Assembly: GCA_018672475.1 (NCBI GenBank)
Contig: JABHFS010000083.1
Location: 1-64,000, forward strand
Reading direction: 5' to 3'
Source of the DNA: Gemmatimonadota bacterium
Lineage (GTDB): Bacteria > Latescibacterota > UBA2968 > UBA8231
Length of the DNA: 64,000 bases
Below, piece after piece: positions 46,104 to 55,821 of this stretch (position 1 is the first letter of the stretch; each line of letters begins with the position of its first letter). A program made the translations under genes and the position numbers. Under the pieces are notes generated by a model. The model ran no database searches and was not told where the DNA came from. It worked only from the letters and a program-made list of their open reading frames with translations.

Positions 46104-46838
46104 ATGCGCACCCTCCGCCTTCTAATCGAATACGACGGCAGCCATTTTGTCGGCTGGCAAAGCCAAGAAAATGGGCGCACGATCCAAGGTGAGCTCGAAC
46201 GCGCCTTGCAAATCCTGGTCAAAGAGGCGATTCGCCCCATTGGCTCAGGACGCACTGATGCCGGCACACATGCCGTCGGCCAAGTCGCGCATTTTCAAAC
46301 GGAATCCGCCCTGTCCATCGAACGCCTATTGCGCGGACTCAACGGTATTTTGCCACCCGATATTGCCATACGCCATATTGAAGAGGCCCCTCCCGACTTC
46401 CATGCCCGCTATAACGCCAAGCGCAAACGCTACCGCTATCGCATACATCAGGGGAAAGCAGCTTTAAATCGCCCTCAAGTCTGGACGTACTACCCAGGGC
46501 TTTCTCTGCCACCAATGGTCGAAGCCGCTGCTTTTCTGCCCGGCGAACACCATTTTGGTGCCTTTTGTAAACAAGATCCCGTGCCCGAACGCTTTAACTG
46601 TCAGATTTTTGCGGCGAATTGGTCCCAACAGGACAGCGAACTCGTTTTTGAAATCGAAGCCAACCGCTTTTTACGCCATATGGTGCGAATTCTCGTGGGT
46701 ACTATGGTTGAAATCGGCCGCAGCCATCTCCCGCCTGAAGCCATCCGCAAACTGCTCGCCAGCGGAGACCGCACCGCCGCCGGAGCCACCGCGCCTGCAT
46801 TGGGCTTAAGCCTACTCTGGGTGGCCTACGACTCATAG
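46104..46838 (+). CDS. truA: tRNA pseudouridine(38-40) synthase
   Basis: 244 residues. Catalytic Asp in GSGRTDAGTHAVGQVAHF. Motifs RLLIEYDGSHFVGWQ and FLRHMVRILVGTMVEIGRS are typical. It modifies the tRNA anticodon stem at positions 38-40. It follows ecfT by 3 bp. The 3' side has a hairpin at 46868. Confidence 0.95.
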   Translation: MRTLRLLIEYDGSHFVGWQSQENGRTIQGELERALQILVKEAIRPIGSGRTDAGTHAVGQVAHFQTESALSIERLLRGLNGILPPDIAIRHIEEAPPDFHARYNAKRKRYRYRIHQGKAALNRPQVWTYYPGLSLPPMVEAAAFLPGEHHFGAFCKQDPVPERFNCQIFAANWSQQDSELVFEIEANRFLRHMVRILVGTMVEIGRSHLPPEAIRKLLASGDRTAAGATAPALGLSLLWVAYDS

Positions 46839-46867
46839 AAATAGCCGTGCTTTTTCTTGCATATATC

Positions 46868-46905
46868 CCTGTAATTATTTATTGTTAGGAAATAATAAAT
46901 ACAGG
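46868..46905. repeat. AT-rich inverted repeat after truA
   Basis: CCTGTAATTATTTATT pairs imperfectly with AATAATAAATACAGG across a short loop, leaving an approximately 15-bp stem. It has no T-run to make it a classical terminator. It sits between truA and the dead protease. It may be a small mobile-element end or a cruciform site. Confidence 0.4.
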
Positions 46906-46906
46906 A

Positions 46907-47787
46907 ATGTACACATTGCATAAGATCTACATTCTCGCGCTATTAAGCCGATTCACCGCCTCCAATCGCCATGCCGATTCTATGAACAATTCACACCGAA
47001 CGGCCGTGGTTGAAGCCGCAAAACGGATACAACCTTCGGTCGTCAATTTGCACGTGCGTTACCGCGAGCGCGTATCTCAGTTATCTATGTGGCATCCGAT
47101 ATCAATTTCGACCTGGCCGTGCTCAAGGTCGGCGAGGCCGATCTTCCGGTTGCGCCGCTAGGAAATTCGGACGATATTTTGGTAGGTGAATGGGCCCTTG
47201 CGGTAGGTAACCCTTTCGATTGGGGTCCCACAGTCAGTATCAGCGTAGTCCGTACCCTAGGGCGCGATATTCCCGAAGCCCAGGGCGAGTACGACTATCG
47301 CGACATGATCCAAACCGATGCCGCCATCAACCCCGGCAATAGTGGCGGGCCTTTAGCCAACGCCGACGGGGAAGTCATCGGGATCAACAGTTTTATCTAT
47401 ACCGGCGGCGACTATACGATCAATACTGCCCGGAGCTTTCTCGATAAGATTCGCCTGCACGGCCAGGTGCGGCGGTCTTGGACGGGTATCATCGCCCTGC
47501 AGGATATCACTCGTCCCTTAGCCGAAGATCTGGCACTCGATTCGATCTACGGGGCCTTAGTCGTCAAAATAGCCATGGGCAGCCCGGCTGAAGTCGCAGG
47601 CTTAGAAAGCGGCGATGTGATCACCGCCATCGGTGGCGAAAAGATTCAGGACACGGACGAAGTCATCGACATACTCCGCGGCCTTCGAGTCGGCGAAGTA
47701 GCAACACTCGATGTCGTGCGTCACAACGAGCATTACACATTGGATTTACTCATCGAGAAGCGGCCGCGACATCGAATGCGGCGCTAA
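46907..47787 (+). pseudogene. HtrA/DegQ-type serine protease remnant, catalytic His lost
   Basis: The 5' part encodes an N-terminus like HtrA (SHRTAVVEAAKRIQPSVVNLHVRYRERV). At about 47075 the sequence jumps to another frame reading SDINFDLAVLKVGEADLPVAP. The segment with the catalytic His and surrounding sheet is deleted. The Asp region (NFDLAVLK), the Ser motif (PGNSGGPLANADG) and a complete PDZ domain (GSPAEVAGLESGDVITAIGG) follow. A protein starting at 47089 would lack the triad. The gene is dead as a protease; a PDZ-only product is conceivable. Confidence 0.85.
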
Positions 47788-47809
47788 AGAGCTGGAGTCA
47801 TACGAATAT

Positions 47810-48505
47810 ATGATGCGGTTTATACCCAATGCGTTCACAGTCGGCAACCTCTTTTGCGGTTTCTTGGCACTGCACTACGTATTTCAGGGTAACTACGTAC
47901 CAGCGGCCTGGCTAATTTTCCTCGGTGCGGTACTAGACAAGATGGACGGCAAGTTAGCCCGCAGAATGGGCAATGACTCGCAGTTCGGAATCCAATTCGA
48001 CTCGATCGTTGATGTCTGCACTTTCGGTATCGTACCCACCGTACTCATCTATCAAGCCCATTTGCACACCGACTGGGGCATGGGACTGGCCTTCGTCTTT
48101 CTACTCTGCGGCGCGATCCGCCTGGCCCGTTTCAATACACTCAGTCTCGAAGACGAGCGCAGCGAATTCTATATGGGCTTATCGATCCCCACTGCGGCGA
48201 TATGCCTCACTCAGTACGTGGTCTTCGTCGACGCCTGGCAGAGTCCACATGCCACTCCGTTGGCCGTATTATTGGTACTGCTGCTCGGTTTTCTGATGGT
48301 CAGCCGCCTCGACTACGACCCCATACCCAACTTTCGCGGCACCTCGTTCAGCGACCGCTTCAAACAAATCTATTCCGTCACTACGGTCGGGCTGACCATA
48401 TACGACAGTATCTTCTTTTTCCCAATGGCCCTCATCTATATTTTCTCAGGGTTCTACCGCTGGATCTTCCGGATGTTCAGCAACGAAGTCACACAGCACG
48501 CCTGA
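47810..48505 (+). CDS. pssA: CDP-diacylglycerol-serine O-phosphatidyltransferase
   Basis: 231 residues from the ATG at 47810 (or 47813); the longer open frame overlaps the HtrA remnant. The CDP-alcohol phosphotransferase motif is complete: Asp-Lys-Met-Asp-Gly-Lys-Leu-Ala-Arg, then Gly and FDSIVD with the two further Asp. About six hydrophobic helices follow. PssA makes phosphatidylserine, the first step to phosphatidylethanolamine. psd is not in the window. Confidence 0.9.
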   Translation: MMRFIPNAFTVGNLFCGFLALHYVFQGNYVPAAWLIFLGAVLDKMDGKLARRMGNDSQFGIQFDSIVDVCTFGIVPTVLIYQAHLHTDWGMGLAFVFLLCGAIRLARFNTLSLEDERSEFYMGLSIPTAAICLTQYVVFVDAWQSPHATPLAVLLVLLLGFLMVSRLDYDPIPNFRGTSFSDRFKQIYSVTTVGLTIYDSIFFFPMALIYIFSGFYRWIFRMFSNEVTQHA

Positions 48506-48511
48506 TCCTTG

Positions 48512-48793
48512 ATGCTGCGCGACAAACCCGTCGGCCACCTGGTCCTCATCCTGTTCACGAGCATGCTCGGCGCCAATATCATTGGCGAGGTGCTGCGTGT
48601 AATTCTCACTTTCGTTGCCGGTACCGATACGATCGTCGAACGGGCTCTCTTGCAGTACGTGACATATTCGATCGGCCCGCACATGCTCAACCTCATTATC
48701 CTGTCTTTTTCGTTTGAACTGGCGTTGCGTTTCAACCTCGTCACGCTATTGGGCATGTTCGTCGGCTGGTATTACTACCGCTACAGTTATTGA
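48512..48793 (+). CDS. DUF4321 small membrane protein
   Basis: 93 residues, three hydrophobic segments: LVLILFTSMLGANIIGEVLR, ALLQYVTYSIGPHMLNLIIL and FNLVTLLGMFVGWYYY. The short glycine-rich first helix and ending match DUF4321 proteins of FCB-like and clostridial bacteria. Function unknown. It lies between pssA and tatA, in the same direction. Confidence 0.75.
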   Translation: MLRDKPVGHLVLILFTSMLGANIIGEVLRVILTFVAGTDTIVERALLQYVTYSIGPHMLNLIILSFSFELALRFNLVTLLGMFVGWYYYRYSY

Positions 48794-48817
48794 TGATCCT
48801 TTCCAGGAGATAGAAGC

Positions 48818-49060
48818 ATGTTCGGTATGGGCCATTGGGAAATACTCATCATCTTCGTCGTCATTCTGCTCATCTTCGGCGCCAAGCGCATCCCCGAGAT
48901 GGCGCAGGGGCTAGGCAAGGGCATTCGCGAATTCCGCACTGCTATGCGCGACGTGCAGGAAGAAATTGACATCAATCCCCCTGCGCCGACCGCCCCGCCG
49001 GCTCAGGCACCGACCCAGACCGTGTCGCAGTCCGACAACAAGGAGCAATCCGCTTCCTGA
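48818..49060 (+). CDS. tatA: Sec-independent protein translocase TatA
   Basis: 80 residues. One N-terminal membrane helix ([23 protein letters not shown]) with the FGxKRxPE hinge, then an amphipathic helix and a proline-rich tail. It forms the pore of the Tat pathway. An AGGAG site precedes the ATG. The TatC partner is at 60093. Confidence 0.94.
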   Translation: MFGMGHWEILIIFVVILLIFGAKRIPEMAQGLGKGIREFRTAMRDVQEEIDINPPAPTAPPAQAPTQTVSQSDNKEQSAS

Positions 49061-49062
49061 CT

Positions 49063-50508
49063 ATGGCGCTAAACGAAGCCACTGCTCACGAACTCATAAC
49101 CCGGCTGCAACAGAGGGAAGTCACTGCGCGCGAACTGGTGCAGGCCACGCTCGACCGCATCGACGCCGTCGATGGCCAGATCAACGCCTTTATCAGCATT
49201 GACGCCGAAGGCGCCCTAACACACGCGGACGAGATCGACCGCCGCCGCGCGAAAAATGAGCCCTTAGGCCCTCTAGCCGGGATCCCCATTGCTCTCAAGG
49301 ACGTGCTCTGTGTCCGGGGAGGCCGCACTACTTGCGGCTCGAAAATACTCGAACACTATATCGCCCCCTACGACGCCACCGCTGTCGCGCAACTACGTGC
49401 AGCCGACGCCATAATCATCGGCAAAACCAATATGGACGAGTTCGCCATGGGCTCGTCGTGCGAAAACTCCTATTTCGGCCCCACGCTGAACCCCCGTGAC
49501 CCCGAGCGCGTACCTGGCGGTTCCAGCGGTGGTTCGGCCGCTGCCGTCGCCGCCGACGAGACCATTCTCGCCCTTGGCACCGATACCGGCGGTTCCGTAC
49601 GCCAACCGGCCGGATACTGCGGCGTAGTGGGGCTCAAGCCGACCTATGGCCGTGTCTCGCGCTACGGTTTGGTCGCTTATGCCTCGTCGCTCGACCAGAT
49701 CGGCCCGATAAGCAAGGACGTCGAAGACACCGCCCTACTCCTACAAGCGATCGCCGGTCACGACCCGCGCGACTCGACTTCTATCGACGTACCGGTACCC
49801 GATTATCTCGCCGGGCTCAAGGACGGTATCAAAGGATTGAAAGTCGGCCTGGCACAAGAGCATTTCCCCGCCGGGCTCGATGCTGAAGTAGCGACCGCCG
49901 CACAAAGCGCCGCCGCCACGTTGGCAGACGCCGGCGCTGAACTCGTCGATGTGCAACTGCCCGTCGCCGGTCATCCCGAATACTGCATCGGCACCTATTA
50001 CCTTATCGCCATGGGCGAAGCCTCGGCCAACCTCACACGTTACGACGGCGTCAAATACGGACACCGCGCCGAGGGCGATTTAAATCTACAGGAAATGTAT
50101 CTGCGGACCCGTAGCGAGGGGTTCGGCGAAGAAGTCAAACGCCGCATCATGCTTGGCACCTACGCATTAAGCGCCGGTTACTACGACGCCTATTATCGCA
50201 AGGCGCAGCAGGTGCGCACCCTCATCCGCCAGGATTTCGAAAAGGCCTTCACGACCTGCGACATACTTCTCTCGCCGGTCGCGCCGACCACCGCCTTCCG
50301 CCTCGGAGAGCAAACCGACGATCCCCTGCAGATGTACCTCAACGATATTTACACCGCTTCGGTCAACCTCGCCGGCATTCCGGGCATATCGGTCCCCTAC
50401 GCCAATGGCGCGGACGGCCTGCCCATTGGCATTCAGCTTTTGGCCCCACCGCTCGAAGAAGCCAAACTGCTGCGTATGGCGTACGCCCTGGAACGCACCA
50501 CAGCTTGA
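49063..50508 (+). CDS. gatA: Glutamyl-tRNA(Gln) amidotransferase subunit A
   Basis: 481 residues. Amidase signature [13 protein letters not shown], catalytic Lys in ALKDVLCV and Ser in [13 protein letters not shown]-terminal [13 protein letters not shown] is typical. With GatB and GatC (not in the window) it converts misacylated Glu-tRNA to Gln-tRNA. It directly follows tatA. Confidence 0.94.
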   Translation: MALNEATAHELITRLQQREVTARELVQATLDRIDAVDGQINAFISIDAEGALTHADEIDRRRAKNEPLGPLAGIPIALKDVLCVRGGRTTCGSKILEHYIAPYDATAVAQLRAADAIIIGKTNMDEFAMGSSCENSYFGPTLNPRDPERVPGGSSGGSAAAVAADETILALGTDTGGSVRQPAGYCGVVGLKPTYGRVSRYGLVAYASSLDQIGPISKDVEDTALLLQAIAGHDPRDSTSIDVPVPDYLAGLKDGIKGLKVGLAQEHFPAGLDAEVATAAQSAAATLADAGAELVDVQLPVAGHPEYCIGTYYLIAMGEASANLTRYDGVKYGHRAEGDLNLQEMYLRTRSEGFGEEVKRRIMLGTYALSAGYYDAYYRKAQQVRTLIRQDFEKAFTTCDILLSPVAPTTAFRLGEQTDDPLQMYLNDIYTASVNLAGIPGISVPYANGADGLPIGIQLLAPPLEEAKLLRMAYALERTTA

Positions 50509-50567
50509 AACGTGTATAAGGCTTATATGAGCGCGTGCAATGGAATGACTACCGGAGATACTACACT

Positions 50568-51494
50568 ATGAGATATTACGCCCTCGCCGCCTGCCTGCTG
50601 CTCTCGGCATGGCAGCCTGCCACTGCGATCAACTCCAATGCCGGCACCACGGGTTTCAATTTTCTTAAAGTCGGCGTCGGTGCACGTTCCACCGCCCTCG
50701 GCGGGGCCTATGCAGCCGTCACCGGCGACGTAGAGGCCACGGCCTGGAACCCCGCCGGCTTGTTCGGAGTCAAACGGCGCACTGCCGTGCTCTCGCTCAA
50801 CAGTTACCTCGTCGATTCTCAGGCCGGTTTCGTTTCCGTCGCCTTTCCCAAGGAGCAACGGGTAATCGCCATCAGCGCCAATTACGTCTCCTACGGTGAT
50901 CTGCAGCGCACCGACGAGGAGGGGCGTGCCCTGGGCACCTTCGGCGCAGCCGACCTGGCTACCTATGTTTCGATAGCCCAGCGGCTCGGACCGGACTGGT
51001 TGGCCGTCGGTGCCAACCTCAAAGCCGTCTATTCGAGCATCGATGCATTCTCCTCCGACGCCTATCTCGTCGATCTCGGCCTGCTCGCCCGTGGTCCGAT
51101 CCAGGGCATGAGTCTCGGCGCTTCGCTCACCAACATCGGTTTTGTCCGCGCAGGTTTCGCCGGCGACTTCAAAGACTCATTGCCCGTGCATATCCGCCTT
51201 GGGGTAGCGCACCGCCCCGCGCACATGCCAGTACCCATGTTGTTATTGGCCGATTTCAACCTGCCCAACGACAACGACCCCTATCTATCCTTCGGCCTCG
51301 AAATCAAGGTCGCCGGCGGCCTCTACATCCGCCCCGGTTATAGCACTCGGCAGACCGGCGTCAGCGGCGAGGACCCTATGGGCGTGACGGCTGGAGCGGG
51401 TTTGGCCATGGAGCGCTATACCGTCGACTACGCCTACTCTTCCTTCTCCGACCTCGGCGACGTACACCGGGTCTCCGTCATCGGTGCTTTTTAA
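50568..51494 (+). CDS. PorV/PorQ-family outer-membrane barrel protein
   Basis: 308 residues from ATG 50568 (open frame starts at 50535). A signal peptide ends near PATA. The PorV/UPF0164 signature is GTTGFNFLKVGVGARSTALGGAYAAVTGDVEATAWNPAGL (read in two parts here), followed by alternating beta strands and a C-terminal VSVIGAF. In Bacteroidota PorV is part of the type IX secretion path for sorting-tail proteins. Two such proteins lie in this window, one immediately downstream. Confidence 0.85.
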   Translation: MRYYALAACLLLSAWQPATAINSNAGTTGFNFLKVGVGARSTALGGAYAAVTGDVEATAWNPAGLFGVKRRTAVLSLNSYLVDSQAGFVSVAFPKEQRVIAISANYVSYGDLQRTDEEGRALGTFGAADLATYVSIAQRLGPDWLAVGANLKAVYSSIDAFSSDAYLVDLGLLARGPIQGMSLGASLTNIGFVRAGFAGDFKDSLPVHIRLGVAHRPAHMPVPMLLLADFNLPNDNDPYLSFGLEIKVAGGLYIRPGYSTRQTGVSGEDPMGVTAGAGLAMERYTVDYAYSSFSDLGDVHRVSVIGAF

Positions 51495-51613
51495 ACCGCG
51501 CCATACCTGGTTTTATTCATCCCGAGCTAGTGTCAACGAGCACAAAAAATGTGCTGAGCGCATAAAAAATTGCCCGCGGCGCCCGCAATGACCGTTCGAA
51601 CCTCCACCGCTCG

Positions 51614-51945
51614 CTACCGCAATAGTACCATCGACTGCATCAACACTCTACCCCCACTCTGCAAGCGATAAAAACACACTCCACTGCCCACCGCGCGTCC
51701 TCCACTGCCCTGGTTCAAGTAGAGCAGGGGCTGTACGCCTTCGCCCAAGCGCGCGACGAACAAATCGGGCAGGCCGTCACCGCCATAGTCGCCGGGGGCG
51801 GTGCCATTAGCCTCGCCCCCGCAGCCACACCGGCGATAGGAGCCGGGTCCGTAAAGCGGATTTGCACATAAATCACAGCGGAGGAACAACAGACTAGCAA
51901 GCAGATAGAGAGCATTCGGCGCATCGGCTTTTGACCTTTCGTCAA
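51614..51945 (-). pseudogene. Remnant of a secreted VCBS/sorting-tail protein
   Basis: The minus-strand frame ending at 51614 reads a VCBS/FG-GAP-like segment (GDYGGDGLPDLFVARLGEGV) followed directly by a sorting-tail end (SGVCFYRLQSGGRVLMQSMVLLR). A second frame just upstream gives a signal-peptide-like start (MRRMLSICLLVCCSSAVI). No single frame joins them, and the bulk of a normal protein (hundreds of residues) is missing. It looks like the two ends and one internal piece of a lost secreted protein. The rest of the interval 51495-52203 has no gene I can support. Confidence 0.65.
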
Positions 51946-52203
51946 AAGCTATCCCGAGAAATACCGCTACGCCCGAAGCCTGCCACCATACGGCCAGAGG
52001 AGTGTTAAGATCGTCCTAGTCTGGCCCAATATAACAGCCGGCTAACCAGGTGCTAAGAAGCGTTACCCCCGGTCTACAGCCGTGTCGCGCAAAAGATGCA
52101 CAGACCTCGGGTAGCACCATTCCACCGCCGCCCATAATACCCTGTTCCTACTGGAGTAAACCCAAATCGGTCACGATGGCGCGCCTTTTGCCTGCACTCA
52201 GGC

Positions 52204-55170
52204 ATGTGCAATCGCCAATCCCGTCTACAATATCTGCTGCCCGTTTTGTTGTCGATACTATGTTTCCCAACGGCAACTCCGGCCGCCGTCGTCATCGACG
52301 AGATCCTCGCCGACCCGCCACCGGGGATTACCGGCGACGCCAACCAAGACGGCACGCGTAAAACATACGAAGACGAGTTCATCGAAATCTATAACACCGG
52401 TCCGGATACCGTCTCCTTGATGGGTTGGCGCCTCGGCGACGACGACACTTCCCTCGCGAGCCTCTTCACCTTCCCCGATTCAACAAAGCTTCCTCCCGGC
52501 GACCGGCTACTGCTCTTCGGCGGCGGCACCCCCACAGGTTTCTCCGTGCCCGCCTTCGCCGACGACGGCCGCATCGGCAATGGCCTAACCAACTCCGGCG
52601 ATGTACTGCTCCTGCTCAATGCCGCAGGCGACACCGTCGATACGGCATCGTTAGCCTCTTGGCCCAATAACCAGTCCGTAGTACGCGTCCCTGCGGGTAG
52701 CGGCGCCTTAATGCCGCACAAAACCGCAGCGCCCAACGGCACGGCCTTTTCCCCAGGCTACGCGATCGCCGCCCCAACAACACCAACCGATACATCCGGC
52801 ACATCGCCAACCCCTGCTACTCCACCAACCGCTCCCGAACCGCCCTCGCAATCCCCCCGGTCTAAAACCAGCCACCCCATCGTCATCAGCGAAATCCTCG
52901 CCGACCCGCCTTCAAGCCCATTCGGCGATGCCAACCAAGACGGCCGGCTCAACACCTACGAAGACGAATTTATAGAACTCTACAACAGCGGCTCAGTACC
53001 GATTTCCTTGGCCGGCTGGCGCCTCTCTGACGACGACGTCAAAACCGACGCCGGTTTTCATTTTCCCCCCGATGCCCTCTTACCCCCTGACTCGTATATC
53101 GTGCTTTTTGGCGGCGGCCAACCCACGGGTTTTACCGTAGCGGTTTTCACCGATGACGGCCGTATCGGCAATGGCCTAACCAATTCCGGCGACCGTCTAC
53201 TGCTATTAAATGCAAAGGCGGACACTGTGTTGGATTATACGTTTACCAGCAAGAGCAACCTTAACCAATCGCTCGTTCGTCACGACCAGATCTACCGCCC
53301 ACACACCGCTCTGCCGGGCAGAGGTTTATTCTCCCCCGGCCGAGCACAAACACAATACAACACCTTCGCCATCGCCGACCCAGAACTAAAAGAAGGCCAT
53401 ACCCGCAACCTAGTCCTTGTCGGCACCCATCCCACCGGCATGGATACTCTTGATACAAGTGATTTTCAATGGCTTTCGGTCGCCCCAGCGATCGCCGAGA
53501 TCCGCACCCGCGCCCGCATCAAAGGCCTGCGCCCAGGGCACACGCGCATAGAATGCTGGCTCGACACCCTCTTCCTCGCGCAACGCCAAATACGCGTCGC
53601 CCCGATCGAACCGCACAACACCCCACCCAGCATTACCTCAACCCCCGATACCACCGCTTTTGCCAATGGCTGGTATCGCTACCACGTTGACGCGACCGAT
53701 CCAGACCACAACACATTGGTCTTCACTTTTGCCCAAGCCCCCGCCTGGCTCAAACTCGATTATCAAAGCGGCCTGATCCAGGGGCGCACACCCGACACCA
53801 CCGGCTCTTTCGCCGTCGCTTTTGAAGCGGCCGACGGCCGTGGCGGGATCGCCGCCCAGCACTATGACCTTCATCTGCAACCGCGACCGCAGATCCATAT
53901 CGACGAAGTGCTCTCCGACCCACCTGCCGGCATATCGGGCGACGCCAACAACGACGGCCACCGACATGCCTACGAAGACGAATTCGTCGAACTCCTTAAC
54001 ACCGGCCAGACGCCCGTGGACCTCAGCGACTGCGGCCTCTCCGACGGCGACGGCAAAACCTTTGCCTTCCCCGCCGAGACATTCCTACCTCCCGGTGTTC
54101 GCGCCGTCGTATTCGGCGGCGGCACCCCTAGCGGAGCATTCACCTTCTCGGCCGGTGGCCGCATCGGGGACGGCCTCGGCAACCGTCGCGACGAACTCTA
54201 TCTACTCGACCCACAAGGCCTCGACACCCTAGCCCAACTCACCTACGACTTGCCGCGAGACCCCGATCAGTCGATCGTAGACCGCGGCCAAACCCTACAC
54301 ACCGCCTGGCCGGGCCGCATGCCTTTCTCCCCTGGCACCGCCCGCCCCTTGCTGCATTCCCTGCGTCCACTGCAACATAAACTCAATCTAGTGCAAGGCG
54401 AAAAACGCCATCTCCGCCTAATCGGCCAATATACCGATGGCTACGAATACCCCATAAGCAACCCCGCCGTATGGACCTCCAGCGATACCGCATTGGCCAT
54501 CATCTCCAATAAGCTGGTGCTAACCGCCATCGACACCGGCGCCTGCCTGCTCTTTGTCCGCCTCGACAGCTTCGCCATCAATCCCGACACGATAATAGTG
54601 CAAATCCGCCCATCACTCCCAGCATCTGTCCGCTTCACCCCAACCTGGCGCGATTCCTTTATCACAAACCAAGCCATCGCTTTCATCGTCCGCTCCGACC
54701 ACCCCAATAGACAGGCCTATATCTGGTCGCTCAACGGCCAACGCCAGCCTGTCATGTCCCCGCAATTCGTTCATACCTCCACCGGCCATTTTGCCGATAC
54801 GATCCGCGTCGAAATCCGCCGCGGCTTCGAAAAAATCATTCGCCAATGGGTCCTCCACGCATCCTCAGCGATCGCCAAACGCCCCACGGACAGACAGCAG
54901 GCCCCGCTACAAATCTGGCCCAACCCCTTTAACGCGAACACCAGCATCCGCTTCCAACAGACAAACGCCGGCCCCGTGCACCTCGCCCTTTATAATCTGC
55001 AAGGCCAGCGCGTCTGCACCCTTGTCGACGAGATACTCGATACCGGCTTCCATCACATCACTTGGCACAGCCAAGACCAACATGGCCGCTCTGCCGCCAC
55101 GGGCCTCTACTTCGCCCGCTTAACCACCCCGACCCTACAAGCCCACGCCAAATTCCTGCTTTTGCGTTAA
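52204..55170 (+). CDS. Secreted protein with three lamin-tail domains and C-terminal sorting domain
   Basis: 988 residues. Signal peptide to about residue 27. Three lamin-tail (LTD) domains start near 28, 225 and 562, each with DEILADPP or DEVLSDPP, then GDANQDG/GDANNDG, EDEFIE/EDEFVE. A proline-threonine linker lies between the first two, Ig-like and cadherin-type segments between the second and third. The end is a FlgD-like sorting domain (WPNPFNANTSIRFQQ to KFLLLR). Likely exported and surface-attached; LTDs occur in extracellular nuclease- and phosphoesterase-type proteins, but no catalytic domain is seen. Confidence 0.88.
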   Translation: MCNRQSRLQYLLPVLLSILCFPTATPAAVVIDEILADPPPGITGDANQDGTRKTYEDEFIEIYNTGPDTVSLMGWRLGDDDTSLASLFTFPDSTKLPPGDRLLLFGGGTPTGFSVPAFADDGRIGNGLTNSGDVLLLLNAAGDTVDTASLASWPNNQSVVRVPAGSGALMPHKTAAPNGTAFSPGYAIAAPTTPTDTSGTSPTPATPPTAPEPPSQSPRSKTSHPIVISEILADPPSSPFGDANQDGRLNTYEDEFIELYNSGSVPISLAGWRLSDDDVKTDAGFHFPPDALLPPDSYIVLFGGGQPTGFTVAVFTDDGRIGNGLTNSGDRLLLLNAKADTVLDYTFTSKSNLNQSLVRHDQIYRPHTALPGRGLFSPGRAQTQYNTFAIADPELKEGHTRNLVLVGTHPTGMDTLDTSDFQWLSVAPAIAEIRTRARIKGLRPGHTRIECWLDTLFLAQRQIRVAPIEPHNTPPSITSTPDTTAFANGWYRYHVDATDPDHNTLVFTFAQAPAWLKLDYQSGLIQGRTPDTTGSFAVAFEAADGRGGIAAQHYDLHLQPRPQIHIDEVLSDPPAGISGDANNDGHRHAYEDEFVELLNTGQTPVDLSDCGLSDGDGKTFAFPAETFLPPGVRAVVFGGGTPSGAFTFSAGGRIGDGLGNRRDELYLLDPQGLDTLAQLTYDLPRDPDQSIVDRGQTLHTAWPGRMPFSPGTARPLLHSLRPLQHKLNLVQGEKRHLRLIGQYTDGYEYPISNPAVWTSSDTALAIISNKLVLTAIDTGACLLFVRLDSFAINPDTIIVQIRPSLPASVRFTPTWRDSFITNQAIAFIVRSDHPNRQAYIWSLNGQRQPVMSPQFVHTSTGHFADTIRVEIRRGFEKIIRQWVLHASSAIAKRPTDRQQAPLQIWPNPFNANTSIRFQQTNAGPVHLALYNLQGQRVCTLVDEILDTGFHHITWHSQDQHGRSAATGLYFARLTTPTLQAHAKFLLLR

Positions 55171-55208
55171 ACAAAAGAATCCCCACCTCCAATTTGGAAG
55201 CGGGGATC
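55169..55208 (-). terminator. Terminator after sodN
   Basis: On the minus strand ATCCCCGCTTCCA pairs with TGGAGGTGGGGAT, followed by TCTTTTGTTT. It is about 56 bases past the Ni-SOD stop and also next to the convergent LTD gene end. Confidence 0.55.
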
Positions 55209-55263
55209 CACTATCGCCTTTAAAGACTCTTCTAAAAAGACACTCCAATTAACGCCTTAGCGC

Positions 55264-55734
55264 CTACTTCATCTCATACGCGTGCTTAAACTCGTGCACC
55301 AACTTGCGTACCGCTTCGACCTTCTCCGCGTCTACGGTCTGTTTGCACTTCATCGCGCCGCGCAGAATCTTGTGCAGCAAAACTACCTTATTGGTATATG
55401 CCACCATCGCCGTATCGCCCGCATCCGCTGCTGGCACCTTGATCCGTTGGGTCATGAAGTACTGCGATACCGCATGCTGGATTTTATTGGCGTGTTCTTC
55501 CTTGGCACCGACCCAACGCGCCAGTTGGTTGGCGCTCTGGGCGTCGTCCTTGCCCGCCAGCTCGGCGATTTGCCCCATCGCCTTCTCGATCGTCGTCAGA
55601 TCCTCTTCCATCGCCGAAAAACGCGCGTCGTCGCCATAGATGCCACAGGGAATTTCGCAGTGCGCCAAAACCGGCGCGGCGGTAGCTAATAAATAAAGGG
55701 CGAGCAGTGCTATCATATTTCGTGCGTTCATCAT
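55264..55734 (-). CDS. sodN: Exported nickel superoxide dismutase
   Basis: 156 residues. Residues 1-24 form a Sec-type signal (hydrophobic, ending APVLA), and the mature protein would start His-Cys-x-x-Pro-Cys-Gly-Ile-Tyr-Gly-Asp. This is the Ni hook: His1 amine and side chain, Cys2, Cys6, with Tyr9 nearby. Helices with the family's KNKIQHAVSQYF-type segment follow. Classical Ni-SOD has a short propeptide cut by SodX; here a signal peptidase would expose His1. A second ATG at 55731 is better spaced from the GAGG site. It removes superoxide outside the cytoplasm. Confidence 0.9.
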   Translation of the reverse strand: MMNARNMIALLALYLLATAAPVLAHCEIPCGIYGDDARFSAMEEDLTTIEKAMGQIAELAGKDDAQSANQLARWVGAKEEHANKIQHAVSQYFMTQRIKVPAADAGDTAMVAYTNKVVLLHKILRGAMKCKQTVDAEKVEAVRKLVHEFKHAYEMK

Positions 55735-55821
55735 GACCTCCGTTTAAAAAATTGCCCATAGGCGTGTGCAGGGATTATATTGCGATTTCTGCGAACTAGC
55801 AACCAAACCAGGAGCCGAACC

